Shown here: positions 1 to 9,789 of the stretch, piece by piece
How the letters are laid out: every line of letters begins with the position of its first letter
How positions within the stretch are numbered: the stretch's first letter is position 1
Assembly: GCF_026008515.1 (NCBI RefSeq)
Contig: NZ_BQYM01000008.1
Location: 124,001-188,000 of the forward strand
DNA length: 64,000 nucleotides
Source of the DNA: Hoyosella levis
GTDB taxonomy: Bacteria; Actinomycetota; Actinomycetes; Mycobacteriales; Mycobacteriaceae
Direction of reading: 5' to 3'
Translations under genes and position numbers: made by a program
Notes under the pieces: model-generated
Databases searched by the model: none
Told to the model about the DNA's origin: nothing
The model's input: the letters and a program-made list of their open reading frames with translations, nothing else

Positions 1-18
1 CCCCGCCTAGGCCTGTCG

Positions 19-39
19 GATGCGCGAATCCCGCGCATC
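19..39. terminator. Hairpin at the 3' side of the metallo-hydrolase gene
   Basis: Perfect 8-bp inverted repeat (19-26 with 32-39) around a 5-nt loop. It lies just past the stop of the minus-strand gene at 78-881 and has no T-run. It is probably an actinobacterial U-less terminator. No gene can be read in bases 1-77. Confidence 0.45.
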
Positions 40-77
40 GAACACCTTTGTCCGGTAGCTTAGTACGGTTGTCCGGA

Positions 78-881
78 TCATGCGCGATCGCGGAGGTATG
101 CGAGCTGCGCCAGCACCGATGACTCCGCCGCTCCCCACAGCGACCGATCCACCGCGGCGTAGACATGCTCGACGATGTCCCGGGCGCTCGCGCTGTCCCC
201 GAGGACCCGCAGGGCCTCGCGCACTTCATCGAGTCTGTGCAGCCTGTGAGCCTTGTAGGCGCTCGCGGCATCCGCGGCGTCCGATAGCTCGGGGCCATGC
301 CCGGGAAGCACGAGATGACCGGAATGATCATCGATGATGGCATCAAGCGTGTCGAGGTAGTTACCGAGATCACCATCTGTTGGGTCGAGCACAGTCGTGC
401 CGCGGCCCAGGATCGTATCGCCGGTCAGGAGCACGGGCATCGAGGCATCAGCCACCGCGAGCATGATCGAGTCCGCGGTATGCCCGGGCGCCGGCACGAC
501 AGTGAGCGCGAGGCCGCCCGCTCGCAGCGCCTCCCCATCCTCCAGGGGAGCAGCGTCGCGGCAGTGCTCGGGCAGCCGGGCTCGCACGGGAGCTCCCGTG
601 CGCTCCGCGAGCATGTCGATGCCGGCGGTGTGGTCGTGGTGGCGGTGCGTGATGAGGATGAGCTCGATCGCGCCGGCCGCGGCGATGATCGCCTCGGCGT
701 GCTGCTCGTCCATCGGGCCAGGATCGACAAGGATGCGGCCGCGGCTCCCGGGATCGCCAAGCAACCAGGTATTGGTGCCCTCGAGCGTCATCGGGCCGGG
801 GTTAGGGGCGACGATGACCGCCGCAGCGTCGGTGACGGGGCGGGCCTGCCCGTATGCGGGGTGCGCGAGCTCGCTTGGCAT
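78..881 (-). CDS. Metallo-beta-lactamase-fold hydrolase (Rv3677c/LACTB2-like)
   Basis: 267-residue soluble metallo-hydrolase. The metal-binding HxHxDH signature is intact (H79, H81, D83, H84), followed by H134 (PGHTADS), D155 (LTGDT) and H195 (LPGHGPE). This is a complete two-metal site of the glyoxalase II/LACTB2 subgroup, whose members cleave thioesters or act as nucleases; the substrate here is unknown. An AAAGGGGAG ribosome-binding site lies 5 nt before the ATG. In M. tuberculosis the homologue sits between crp and the RidA gene. Here it is separated from RidA by about 7 kb of other genes. It is divergent from the oxidoreductase at 965. Confidence 0.88.
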   Translation of the reverse strand: MPSELAHPAYGQARPVTDAAAVIVAPNPGPMTLEGTNTWLLGDPGSRGRILVDPGPMDEQHAEAIIAAAGAIELILITHRHHDHTAGIDMLAERTGAPVRARLPEHCRDAAPLEDGEALRAGGLALTVVPAPGHTADSIMLAVADASMPVLLTGDTILGRGTTVLDPTDGDLGNYLDTLDAIIDDHSGHLVLPGHGPELSDAADAASAYKAHRLHRLDEVREALRVLGDSASARDIVEHVYAAVDRSLWGAAESSVLAQLAYLRDRA

Positions 882-952
882 GGATGCTCCCCTTTCCCGT
901 TGCTCGTCCAGCCTACCGCCGTGGCCTGCGGCCCGATCAGCGCGGACCTCGG

Positions 953-958
953 TACGGT
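953..958 (+). promoter_or_regulatory. -10 element TACGGT, leaderless start of oxidoreductase
   Basis: TANNNT hexamer 6 nt before the ATG at 965. With transcription starting at or next to the A of the ATG, the mRNA would be leaderless. Confidence 0.45.
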
Positions 959-964
959 AGGTGG

Positions 965-1855
965 ATGCGCGTGGGTTTGGTGGGTGCGGGCCAGTGGGCC
1001 TTGATGACGCACGCTCCAGCGCTTGCCGTGCATCCCGGCGTGGACCTCGTGGGCGTGTGGGCGCGTGATCCCGCCGCGGCGGCGCAGGTGGGCGCTCCGG
1101 TCTTCGATGATCTCGGTGACCTGGTAGAGGCCTCGGACGCGGTGGCGTTCGCGGTGCCGCCCGCGGTGCAGGCGGAACTGGCGATGTTCGCTGTCGCGCG
1201 GGGCAAGCATGTGATCCTGGAGAAGCCGGTGGCGGGCTCGGTGGCCGATGGCCTCGCGCTCGAGCGCCTGGCCTGGGAGCGCGGCGTGCGCGCCGTCGTG
1301 TTCCTCACGCGGCGGTTCGCGCCGGAGACACGCGATTTCCTGGACGCCGCAGCGGGCCGGGAGTGGGCCTCCGCGGATGCGGAGTGGCTGTCGGGCGCAT
1401 TGCTCGGCGGTCCGTTCGCGACCTCGTCGTGGCGGCAACGTGGTGGCGCGCTGGTGGATGTGGGCCCACATGTGCTGGATCTGCTGATCGAGGTACTCGG
1501 GCCAGTGACCGACGTATTGTGCGCCCGCCGGGACAGGTTGAGCGATGCCACCAAGGTCATGCTCGAGCATGCGGGGCAACGGGTCTCGACCGCGACGTTG
1601 TCGATGCGCACGCCGGTGCTGCCATCACGGCTGCGGGTGAGCGCGCAGGGCCCGTCGGGCGTGGTGGAACTGACGAGCCGCGAGACGCCCGCGCTGGAGT
1701 GCTACCGGACGATGCTCGACGAGTTCCTTGATCGCTCCGCGAGCCCCGGCATGGCGGTCGGTTCGCTGCACCGGGGGGTGGAATTGCTCGAGGCCGTGGC
1801 GCGGATCGAGCAAGCGATGCGGGTGGAGCAGCTAGCCCGGGAATCGCTGCGATAG
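965..1855 (+). CDS. Gfo/Idh/MocA-family NAD(P)-dependent oxidoreductase
   Basis: 296 residues. The N-terminus MRVGLVGAGQWALMTHAPAL carries the Rossmann GxGxxG-type motif, and ILEKPVAGSV is the conserved EKP catalytic-lysine motif of this family. A C-terminal sheet domain follows (GGALVDVGPHVLDLL, with the usual GGxxxDxGxH motif). Members oxidise sugars, inositols or related hydroxyls; the substrate here is unknown. The ATG at 965 is chosen because family homology begins exactly there and a -10 hexamer lies 6 nt upstream; a longer open frame from 854 has no homology. The stop lies inside a 16-bp tandem repeat, 20 bp from the stop of the convergent TetR gene. Confidence 0.82.
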   Translation: MRVGLVGAGQWALMTHAPALAVHPGVDLVGVWARDPAAAAQVGAPVFDDLGDLVEASDAVAFAVPPAVQAELAMFAVARGKHVILEKPVAGSVADGLALERLAWERGVRAVVFLTRRFAPETRDFLDAAAGREWASADAEWLSGALLGGPFATSSWRQRGGALVDVGPHVLDLLIEVLGPVTDVLCARRDRLSDATKVMLEHAGQRVSTATLSMRTPVLPSRLRVSAQGPSGVVELTSRETPALECYRTMLDEFLDRSASPGMAVGSLHRGVELLEAVARIEQAMRVEQLARESLR

Positions 1856-1889
1856 GGAATCACCGCGATAGGGAATCACTGCGATAGGG
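1849..1889. repeat. 16-bp tandem repeat spanning two convergent stop codons
   Basis: Unit GCGATAGGGAATCACY occurs twice and then partially (GCGATAGGG). The first copy contains the stop of the oxidoreductase (TAG 1853-1855). The second and third cover the last codons of the TetR gene on the other strand. Confidence 0.85.
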
Positions 1890-2472
1890 CGGACCGGACC
1901 ACCGCGTGCAAGGTGTCGTTGAGCATGCCGAGGATCGCCTGGCGGGTGCCCGTGCTCGTGCGCGCCCAGCTGAGGGCTAGCTCCTCGGCGAATGACAGCC
2001 AGGCGCCGAGCCCGGCGCGGAGCAGTTCGCTGGGCGGTTCCTGCAGGTCGAGCAGGTCGATGATCTGATCCACGAGGGCTGCCCGGGTCTCGGCGAGGAT
2101 CTCGCGTATCCAGTCCTCGGACCCAGAGGACTGGAAGAGCGCCACGTACGGCTGGTGGCGGCGCTCGATGAAGGAGAGGTACCCGTCGAGCATGTCCTCG
2201 ACGGTGGTTGCGGTGCCAGCCTGCCGGGCGGCGCGCAGCAATCGCTTGCTCGCGGCCCGGATGACAGCCGCGTAGTAGTCCCGCTTGGTGGGGAAATAGT
2301 GGAACAACAGGCTGCGGGAGATGCCCGCGGCCACGGCTACCTCGTCGATGGTGATCTGGTGGAGCGGGCGGCGGGTGAGCATCTCGAGGCCGATCCCGAT
2401 GAGCTGGCGACGGCGCTCGTCGGGGTTCTGCCGGTTCCGGCGCGGGGGCGTTGCGGTGGCGCCTTCGCTCAC
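1876..2472 (-). CDS. TetR-family transcriptional regulator
   Basis: 198 residues. The N-terminal helix-turn-helix reads ITIDEVAVAAGISRSLLFHYFPTKRDYYAAV, split here as ITIDEVAVAAGISRSLLFHY then FPTKRDYYAAV, the canonical TetR DNA-binding segment. A helical ligand-binding domain follows. The GTG at 2472 is chosen because AAGGAGG lies 7 nt upstream. A longer frame from 2619 would run over the start of the divergent dehydrogenase. It is divergent from the ACAD–SDR–kinase operon and shares an 85-bp promoter region with it, so it probably represses that operon. The inducer is unknown. Confidence 0.85.
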   Translation of the reverse strand: MSEGATATPPRRNRQNPDERRRQLIGIGLEMLTRRPLHQITIDEVAVAAGISRSLLFHYFPTKRDYYAAVIRAASKRLLRAARQAGTATTVEDMLDGYLSFIERRHQPYVALFQSSGSEDWIREILAETRAALVDQIIDLLDLQEPPSELLRAGLGAWLSFAEELALSWARTSTGTRQAILGMLNDTLHAVVRSALSQ

Positions 2473-2520
2473 GGGCTGTCCTCCTTGGGGTTCTCGCGGC
2501 GGGATTCTCGCAGCAAACTC

Positions 2521-2537
2521 ATCGAGCAATGCTCGAT
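2521..2537. promoter_or_regulatory. Candidate TetR operator palindrome
   Basis: ATCGAGCAATGCTCGAT is a perfect 17-bp palindrome around a central A. It lies between the divergent TetR gene and the acyl-CoA dehydrogenase operon, 7 bp upstream of the operon's -10 element. This is a typical position for repression. Confidence 0.6.
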
Positions 2538-2544
2538 AGCGGAG

Positions 2545-2550
2545 TAGTCT
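2545..2550 (+). promoter_or_regulatory. -10 element TAGTCT of the ACAD operon
   Basis: TANNNT hexamer 7 nt before the ATG at 2558; a leaderless start is likely. Confidence 0.5.
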
Positions 2551-2557
2551 ATCCGCC

Positions 2558-3799
2558 ATGGACTTCTCGGCCTCCGCCACCGCTTCCGAGTACCGCAACC
2601 GGGTCGGAGAATTCATCACCAGCGAGATTGCCCCGGTCGAGCAGGAGTACTACCAACAACTCCGGTCCCAGGCCTCGCCCTGGAGCGTTCCGCCCCTCAT
2701 GAATACCCTGAAGCAGCGCGCCCGCGAGGCTGGATTGTGGAATCTCTTCCTCCCGCCCGAGTACGCCCGGCGCACCGGCCACGGCCCAGGCCTGAGCAAC
2801 ACCGACTATGCCCCCAGCGCCGAGCTGATGGGACGTCATGCCATAGCGCCCGAGGTGTTCAACTGCAACGCCCCGGACACCGGCAATGCCGAGGTGCTCG
2901 TCCACTACGGCACCGATCGGCAGCAGGAAGAATGGCTGCTGCCCCTGCTGCGTGGCGAGATACGATCCGCGTTCTGCATGACCGAGCCCGAGGCCGCCTC
3001 CTCGGATGCCACCAACATGACGGCGACCGCGGTGCTCGACGGCGACGATGTGGTGGTCAATGGTCATAAGTGGTTCTCCACCGGAATCGGCCACCCCGAC
3101 TGCGCCTTCGTGATCGTCATGGCGCTCACCGACCCCGACGCCGACCGCCACCAGCGCCACTCGATGGTGCTCGTTCCCCTGGGCACCCCCGGCATGGAAG
3201 TGGGCCGGATGCTCGATGTGCTGGGGTTCCAGGACGAGCCCTACGGCCATGGTGACGTCACCTTCACCGACGTTCGGGTCCCGCGGGGCAACATCATCGC
3301 GGGGCCTGGCCGCGGCTTCGAGATCGCGCAGGGACGGCTCGGGCCCGGCCGCATCCACCACTGCATGCGGCTGATCGGCCTCGCGGAGCGTGCCCTCGAG
3401 CTCGCCGCGCGCCGGTCGACGACGCGCACCGCGTTCGGCAAGCCCCTCGCCAATCTCGGCGGCAACCGCGAGCGCATCGCCCTCGCCCGCATCGCCATCA
3501 ACCAGGCCCGGCTCCACGTCCTGCACACCGCGTGGCTGCTCGACCAGCAAGGCCCGCTCGGCGCTCTGTCGGAGCTGTCGCAGATCAAGGCGTCGGTGCC
3601 CCGCATGGCTCAGGAGGTCGTGGACATGGCTATCCAGCTGCATGGCGCGGGCGGTCTCACCAGCGACTATCCGCTCGCGGCGGCGTTCGCTGCCGCGCGC
3701 TCGCTGCGCCTCGCGGACGGCCCGGACGAGGTGCACCTCGGGGTAGTCTCGCGCTTGGAGCTCGCCCAGCACCGCGATAGGAACCGGAACGGAGCATGA
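2558..3799 (+). CDS. Acyl-CoA dehydrogenase, ACAD10/11-like (FadE)
   Basis: 413-residue flavoprotein of the acyl-CoA dehydrogenase family. It shows FCMTEPEAASSDATN (flavin/substrate segment of the middle domain), VVNGHKWFSTG, and near the C-terminus QLHGAGGLTSDYPL followed by LRLADGPDEVHL. That last motif is characteristic of the ACAD10/ACAD11 branch. In ACAD11 an APH-type kinase is fused to the dehydrogenase and the pair acts on 4-hydroxyacyl-CoA. Here the kinase is the separate gene at 4554, and an SDR lies between, all overlapping by a few bases. Role as 4-hydroxyacyl-CoA processing is inferred from this arrangement. Confidence 0.87.
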   Translation: MDFSASATASEYRNRVGEFITSEIAPVEQEYYQQLRSQASPWSVPPLMNTLKQRAREAGLWNLFLPPEYARRTGHGPGLSNTDYAPSAELMGRHAIAPEVFNCNAPDTGNAEVLVHYGTDRQQEEWLLPLLRGEIRSAFCMTEPEAASSDATNMTATAVLDGDDVVVNGHKWFSTGIGHPDCAFVIVMALTDPDADRHQRHSMVLVPLGTPGMEVGRMLDVLGFQDEPYGHGDVTFTDVRVPRGNIIAGPGRGFEIAQGRLGPGRIHHCMRLIGLAERALELAARRSTTRTAFGKPLANLGGNRERIALARIAINQARLHVLHTAWLLDQQGPLGALSELSQIKASVPRMAQEVVDMAIQLHGAGGLTSDYPLAAAFAAARSLRLADGPDEVHLGVVSRLELAQHRDRNRNGA

Positions 3800-4557
3800 C
3801 CATGGCCACCACTCGGCAGAAGATCCTCATCACGGGCGCGAGCTCGGGGCTCGGCGAGGGCATGGCGCGGGAGTTCGCCACCCTGGGCCGCGACCTGGCA
3901 CTGTGCGCGCGGCGCACCGATCGCCTCGAGCAGCTCGCCACCGAGCTCCGGTCCGCGCGCCCGGGCATCAGGGTCGCGGTCCGCGCGCTCGACGTGAATG
4001 ACCACGATGCGGTTTTCCGCGTGTTCGGGGAGCTGCGCGACGAGCTCGGCGGCATCGACCGCGTGATCGCCAACGCCGGTCTCGGCAAGGGCCAGCCGCT
4101 GGGCACCGGGAGCTTCGAGGCGAACCGGCAGACCGCCGAGACCAATGTCATCGGCCTGCTCGCGCAGTGCGAGGCCGCCCTCGATATCTTCCACGCCCAG
4201 GATTCCGGGCACCTCGTGGTGATGTCCTCGGTCAGCGCGGTGCGCGGCATGCGCGGCAATATCACGACCTATGCGGCGACGAAGGCCGCGGCGGCCTCCC
4301 TCGCCGAGGGCATCCGCATGCAGCACCTGCGCTCCCCCATCGCCGTGACGACCATCATGCCTGGCTATATCGAGTCCGAGATGACCGCGCAGGCCCCCAG
4401 GACACCGCTGATGACCGATGCGCGCTCGGGCGCCCGCGCCCTGGTCAAGGCGATCGAGCGCGAGCCGGCGAAAGCCTACGTGCCAGGCTGGCCGTGGACG
4501 GTGCTAGCCCAGGTCATGAGGTTCGCGCCGCTGGGCGTGGTCCGGAGGCTGAGTTGA
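3796..4557 (+). CDS. Short-chain dehydrogenase/reductase
   Basis: 253-residue classical SDR. ILITGASSGLGEGMA is the cofactor-binding TGxxxGxG motif, NAG lies in RVIANAGLG, and the catalytic Ser is in VVMSSVSAV with the YxxxK motif in YAATKAA. The ATG overlaps the dehydrogenase stop as ATGA, so translation is coupled. The substrate is unknown. In this operon a 3-hydroxyacyl or ketoacyl redox step would fit. The C-terminus carries the TTG start of the kinase. Confidence 0.87.
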   Translation: MTMATTRQKILITGASSGLGEGMAREFATLGRDLALCARRTDRLEQLATELRSARPGIRVAVRALDVNDHDAVFRVFGELRDELGGIDRVIANAGLGKGQPLGTGSFEANRQTAETNVIGLLAQCEAALDIFHAQDSGHLVVMSSVSAVRGMRGNITTYAATKAAAASLAEGIRMQHLRSPIAVTTIMPGYIESEMTAQAPRTPLMTDARSGARALVKAIEREPAKAYVPGWPWTVLAQVMRFAPLGVVRRLS

Positions 4558-5612
4558 GCGGGGACGACCAGACCATAGCGCCGCGCGAGGATGACGCGTT
4601 CGACGTCGCGCGCCTGCACTCCTGGCTGTCAGCGCGGGTCGAGGGCCTGGATTCACTGCCCGAGGTTCGCCAGTTCCCTGGCGGCGCCTCGAACCTGACG
4701 TACTTGTTGTCCTACCCGGGCCGGGACCTGGTGCTCCGGCGCCCTCCTGGCGGGCACCGGGCCGCCTCCGCCCACGACATGCGGCGCGAGTTCCACGTGC
4801 AGGAGGCCATCGCGCCCCGCTTCCCGCATGTCCCGGCGATGCTGGCGCTGTGCACCGACGAATCGGTGATCGGCTCGGACTTCTATGTGATGGAGCGCCT
4901 TTCGGGCGTGATCCTGCGGCGCGATCTCCCCGAGGGCGCTGAGCTGGCACCGGACCGCGCGCGAATGGCCTGCACGCAGATGCTCGACCGGCTCGTCGAG
5001 CTGCACGGCATCGATATCGACGCCGCTGGCCTGCGCGACCTCGGGAAGGGCACCGGCTATGTCAGTCGCCAAGTCAGCGGCTGGTCGGACCGCTACCGGC
5101 GCGCCCGCACCGACAACGTGCCCGACTTCGAGGCCGTGATGAGCTGGCTGGCGGAGAACCAGCCGCCCGATGTGGGGACCTGCCTGATCCACAACGATTT
5201 CCGGTTCGACAATGTCGTGTTCGACTCGCTGGAAACGCTCCAGGTGATCGGCATCCTCGACTGGGAGATGGCGACCCTCGGGGATCCGCTGATGGAGCTC
5301 GGGGCCTCGCTGGCGTACTGGGTGCAGGCCGATGATGACGAGGTCATGCAGCAGACCCGCCGGCAGCCCACGCACCTGCCCGGAATGATGACGCGCGACG
5401 AGGTAGTGCAGCACTACTGCGCGCGCACCGGGATCGATCTCGACGACTGGACGTTCTACGAGGTGTACGGGCTGTTCCGCCTCGCCGGCATCGTCCAGCA
5501 GCTCTACAAGCGGTATCACGATGGCGGCACCACCAATCCGGTGTTCGCCAGCTTCTGGATGTTCGTGGGCTACCTGGAGTGGCGCTGCATGTCCCGCATC
5601 GGTCTCGCCTGA
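4554..5612 (+). CDS. APH-family phosphotransferase (kinase half of ACAD10/11-like system)
   Basis: 352 residues, aminoglycoside-phosphotransferase fold. LVLRRPPGG carries the ATP-site lysine/arginine strand, LIHNDFRFDNVVF is the Brenner HNDxxxxN catalytic loop, and ILDWEMATLGDP provides the second metal-binding Asp. The TTG at 4554 overlaps the SDR stop as TTGA and has GGAGG 6 nt upstream, which decides the start over the open frame from 4167. In bacteria and in ACAD10/11 such kinases phosphorylate the 4-hydroxyl of 4-hydroxyacyl-CoA. Drug modification is unlikely in this context. Confidence 0.85.
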   Translation: MSGDDQTIAPREDDAFDVARLHSWLSARVEGLDSLPEVRQFPGGASNLTYLLSYPGRDLVLRRPPGGHRAASAHDMRREFHVQEAIAPRFPHVPAMLALCTDESVIGSDFYVMERLSGVILRRDLPEGAELAPDRARMACTQMLDRLVELHGIDIDAAGLRDLGKGTGYVSRQVSGWSDRYRRARTDNVPDFEAVMSWLAENQPPDVGTCLIHNDFRFDNVVFDSLETLQVIGILDWEMATLGDPLMELGASLAYWVQADDDEVMQQTRRQPTHLPGMMTRDEVVQHYCARTGIDLDDWTFYEVYGLFRLAGIVQQLYKRYHDGGTTNPVFASFWMFVGYLEWRCMSRIGLA

Positions 5613-5763
5613 TCCAGCGGCGCGCATGGTGCCCACGCGCCTGCACCTGACTGGATGCGTGCCCGCAACCACCCCACCGGGAGCAGCCATGCCCACTATC
5701 ATCGGACCCAGGACCGTCACGGCGCCAGACAACTAGCTAGCGAACGCGGGAAGAGAAGAATCC

Positions 5764-8001
<2,238 letters not shown>

Positions 8002-8022
8002 CCCCCGCCCTCCCGGAACGAG

Positions 8023-8063
8023 CGATCCCCGGCCGCCGCGCTCCGCGCGGCGGCCGGGGATCG
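8023..8063 (+). terminator. Strong hairpin after icd
   Basis: 18-bp perfect stem (8023-8040 with 8046-8063) around the loop CTCCG, 22 bp after the icd stop. It has almost no T-run, as usual for high-GC actinobacterial terminators. It also separates the convergent ridA gene. Confidence 0.85.
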
Positions 8064-8102
8064 TTGCGTGATGCTCTCTTATCGATGCAGCAGCAGCTCC
8101 CG

Positions 8103-8570
8103 CTACTCGCCGCGGACCCGCACGATGACCTCGACCTCGACGGCGGCATTGAGGGGCAGCTCGGCGACACCGACCGCGGAACGGGCATGCTTGCCCGCAT
8201 CGCCGAAGACCTCGCCGAACAGCTCGGACGCGCCATTGATCACCTGGGGCTGGCCGTTGAACCCGGGTGCCGAGGCGACGAAGCCCACCACCTTGACGAC
8301 CTGCTCCACCGCATCGATGCCGACGAGCGCATCGATCGCGGCGAGCGCGTTCAGCCCACAGATGCGCGCCATCCCCTGTGCCTGCTCGGGCGTGACCTCC
8401 GCGCCCACCTTGCCCGCGGCCTGCAGCTCGCCGGCCACCAGCGGGAGCTGCCCGGAGGTGTAGACGAAGTCACCGGCCCGCAGCGCGGGCACATACGCGG
8501 CGACTGGAGGCACGACAGGAGGCAGGGCGAGGCCTAGTTCCTTGAGGCGCGCGCTAGGGGTGGCGCTCAT
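8103..8570 (-). CDS. ridA: RidA/YjgF-family enamine/imine deaminase (Rv3678c-like)
   Basis: 155 residues with the RidA fold: VAAYVPALRAGDFVYTSGQL, ICGLNALAAIDALVG and the C-terminal EVEVIVRV strand are typical. Family members hydrolyse reactive enamines made by PLP enzymes, or belong to less defined subgroups. The Arg equivalent to the RidA catalytic residue is not obvious, so activity is uncertain. The ATG at 8570 overlaps the stop of the upstream small DUF4177 gene as ATGA. This is the same gene pair and order as in M. tuberculosis. Confidence 0.85.
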   Translation of the reverse strand: MSATPSARLKELGLALPPVVPPVAAYVPALRAGDFVYTSGQLPLVAGELQAAGKVGAEVTPEQAQGMARICGLNALAAIDALVGIDAVEQVVKVVGFVASAPGFNGQPQVINGASELFGEVFGDAGKHARSAVGVAELPLNAAVEVEVIVRVRGE

Positions 8571-8734
8571 GCGGACAGCCCCCTCTTCAAGTAGGCGACG
8601 TGCTGCTCGCCAGTGGGGCCGGGCAGCACGGTGACGAGTTCCCAGCCGTCCTGGCCCCATTGATCAAGGATCGCCTTGGTCGCGTGGGTGAGCAGGGGGA
8701 CGGTGGCATACTCCCAGCGGGTGATCTCAGACAT
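8567..8734 (-). CDS. DUF4177-like small protein (55 aa)
   Basis: A 55-codon gene beginning MSEITRWEYATVPLLTHATK, with ILDQWGQDGWELV and GEQHVAYLKR. The WEYATVPLL...DGWELV layout is that of the DUF4177 small proteins that precede RidA in mycobacteria (Rv3678A-like). Its TGA overlaps the RidA ATG. TAGGGT lies 7 nt before its ATG, consistent with a leaderless transcript. Function unknown; the strict coupling suggests it works with RidA. Confidence 0.85.
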   Translation of the reverse strand: MSEITRWEYATVPLLTHATKAILDQWGQDGWELVTVLPGPTGEQHVAYLKRGLSA

Positions 8735-8741
8735 AAAAACC

Positions 8742-8747
8742 ACCCTA
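8742..8747 (-). promoter_or_regulatory. -10 element TAGGGT for the DUF4177–ridA operon
   Basis: TANNNT on the minus strand, 7 nt from the ATG at 8734. It is divergent from the -10 element at 8776. Confidence 0.5.
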
Positions 8748-8775
8748 GTCGGGCCACTACCCTTGATGCAGCTTA

Positions 8776-8781
8776 TAAGCT
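8776..8781 (+). promoter_or_regulatory. -10 element TAAGCT for the ATPase pair
   Basis: TANNNT 6 nt before the GTG at 8788; leaderless start likely. Confidence 0.45.
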
Positions 8782-8787
8782 CGTACC

Positions 8788-9789
8788 GTGTCTAGCTCCG
8801 ACTCGTGGTCCCGCAAGGCCGCCCGCGCCCGGCTCCACTTCATCAGCGGCAAGGGCGGCACCGGAAAGTCGACTGTCGCGGCAGCGCTCGCGCTGGCCCT
8901 CGCAGCGGGCGGGCGCCGTGTGCTGCTCGCTGAACTGGAGGGCCGCCAGGGCATTGCCCAGCTGTTCGACATCCCCCCGCTGCCCTACGCGGAGACGCGG
9001 GTAGCGGCCGCCGACGGAGGCGGTGAGGTCAAGGCGCTGGCGGTGGATATCGAGGCAGCGTTCCTCGAGTACCTCGACATGTTCTACAGCCTGGGCCTGG
9101 CCGGCAAGGCGATGCGCAGGGTCGGTGCCATCGAGTTCGCCACCACGCTCGCCCCCGGGCTGCGCGACGTGCTGCTGACCGGCAAGATCAAGGAATGTGT
9201 CATCCGCCGCGATGAGCGCGGGCAGCATGTCTACGATGCGATCGTGGTCGATGCCCCGCCGACAGGCCGTATCGGCACGTTCCTCGATGTGACCAAGGCG
9301 ATGTCGGACCTCGCGAAGTCCGGGCCGATCCGCAGCCAGAGCGACGGGGTGGTCAAGCTGCTCCACTCCGATGACACGATGATCCACCTCGTGACGCTGC
9401 TCGAGTCGCTTCCGGTGCAGGAGACCATCGATGCCGTCAAGGAGCTGAAGGAGAAGGAGCTGCGCGTCGGCTCGATCATCGTGAACCGGACGGACACCGA
9501 GCACCTTCCCGCGGAGCTGCTCGATGCCGCCCAGGCCAACGAGCTCGATCGGGACGCGATCCGCGCGGGTCTCGGCAAGGCTGGCATCACCGTCACCGAC
9601 GAGGAGCTCGACGGCCTTCTCGTGGAGGCGGCGGAGCAGGCGGCGCGCACCCGCGCGCAGCAGGAGAGCGCCCGGCAGCTCGAGGAGATCGACATCCCGC
9701 AGCTTGTTCTTCCGACCATGACCGACGGAGTCGATCTCGGCGGGCTCTACGAGCTGGCACAGATCCTGACGGAGCAAGGGGTCCACTGA
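8788..9789 (+). CDS. Get3/ArsA-like ATPase, first subunit (Rv3679-like)
   Basis: 333-residue P-loop ATPase of the ArsA/Get3 branch of the SIMIBI class. It has a deviant Walker [12 protein letters not shown] with the signature lysine, and a switch region [12 protein letters not shown]. tuberculosis Rv3679/Rv3680 form a heteromeric Get3-like complex linked to redox and glycerol metabolism rather than arsenite export. The same paired arrangement is kept here, and the stop overlaps the next ATG (TGATG). No membrane partner (ArsB) is adjacent. Confidence 0.88.
   Translation: MSSSDSWSRKAARARLHFISGKGGTGKSTVAAALALALAAGGRRVLLAELEGRQGIAQLFDIPPLPYAETRVAAADGGGEVKALAVDIEAAFLEYLDMFYSLGLAGKAMRRVGAIEFATTLAPGLRDVLLTGKIKECVIRRDERGQHVYDAIVVDAPPTGRIGTFLDVTKAMSDLAKSGPIRSQSDGVVKLLHSDDTMIHLVTLLESLPVQETIDAVKELKEKELRVGSIIVNRTDTEHLPAELLDAAQANELDRDAIRAGLGKAGITVTDEELDGLLVEAAEQAARTRAQQESARQLEEIDIPQLVLPTMTDGVDLGGLYELAQILTEQGVH

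Noticed and set aside
4554-5612. Aminoglycoside resistance enzyme
   Set aside because: The APH fold is present, but the position in an acyl-CoA dehydrogenase operon and the ACAD10/11 parallel point to a metabolic kinase.
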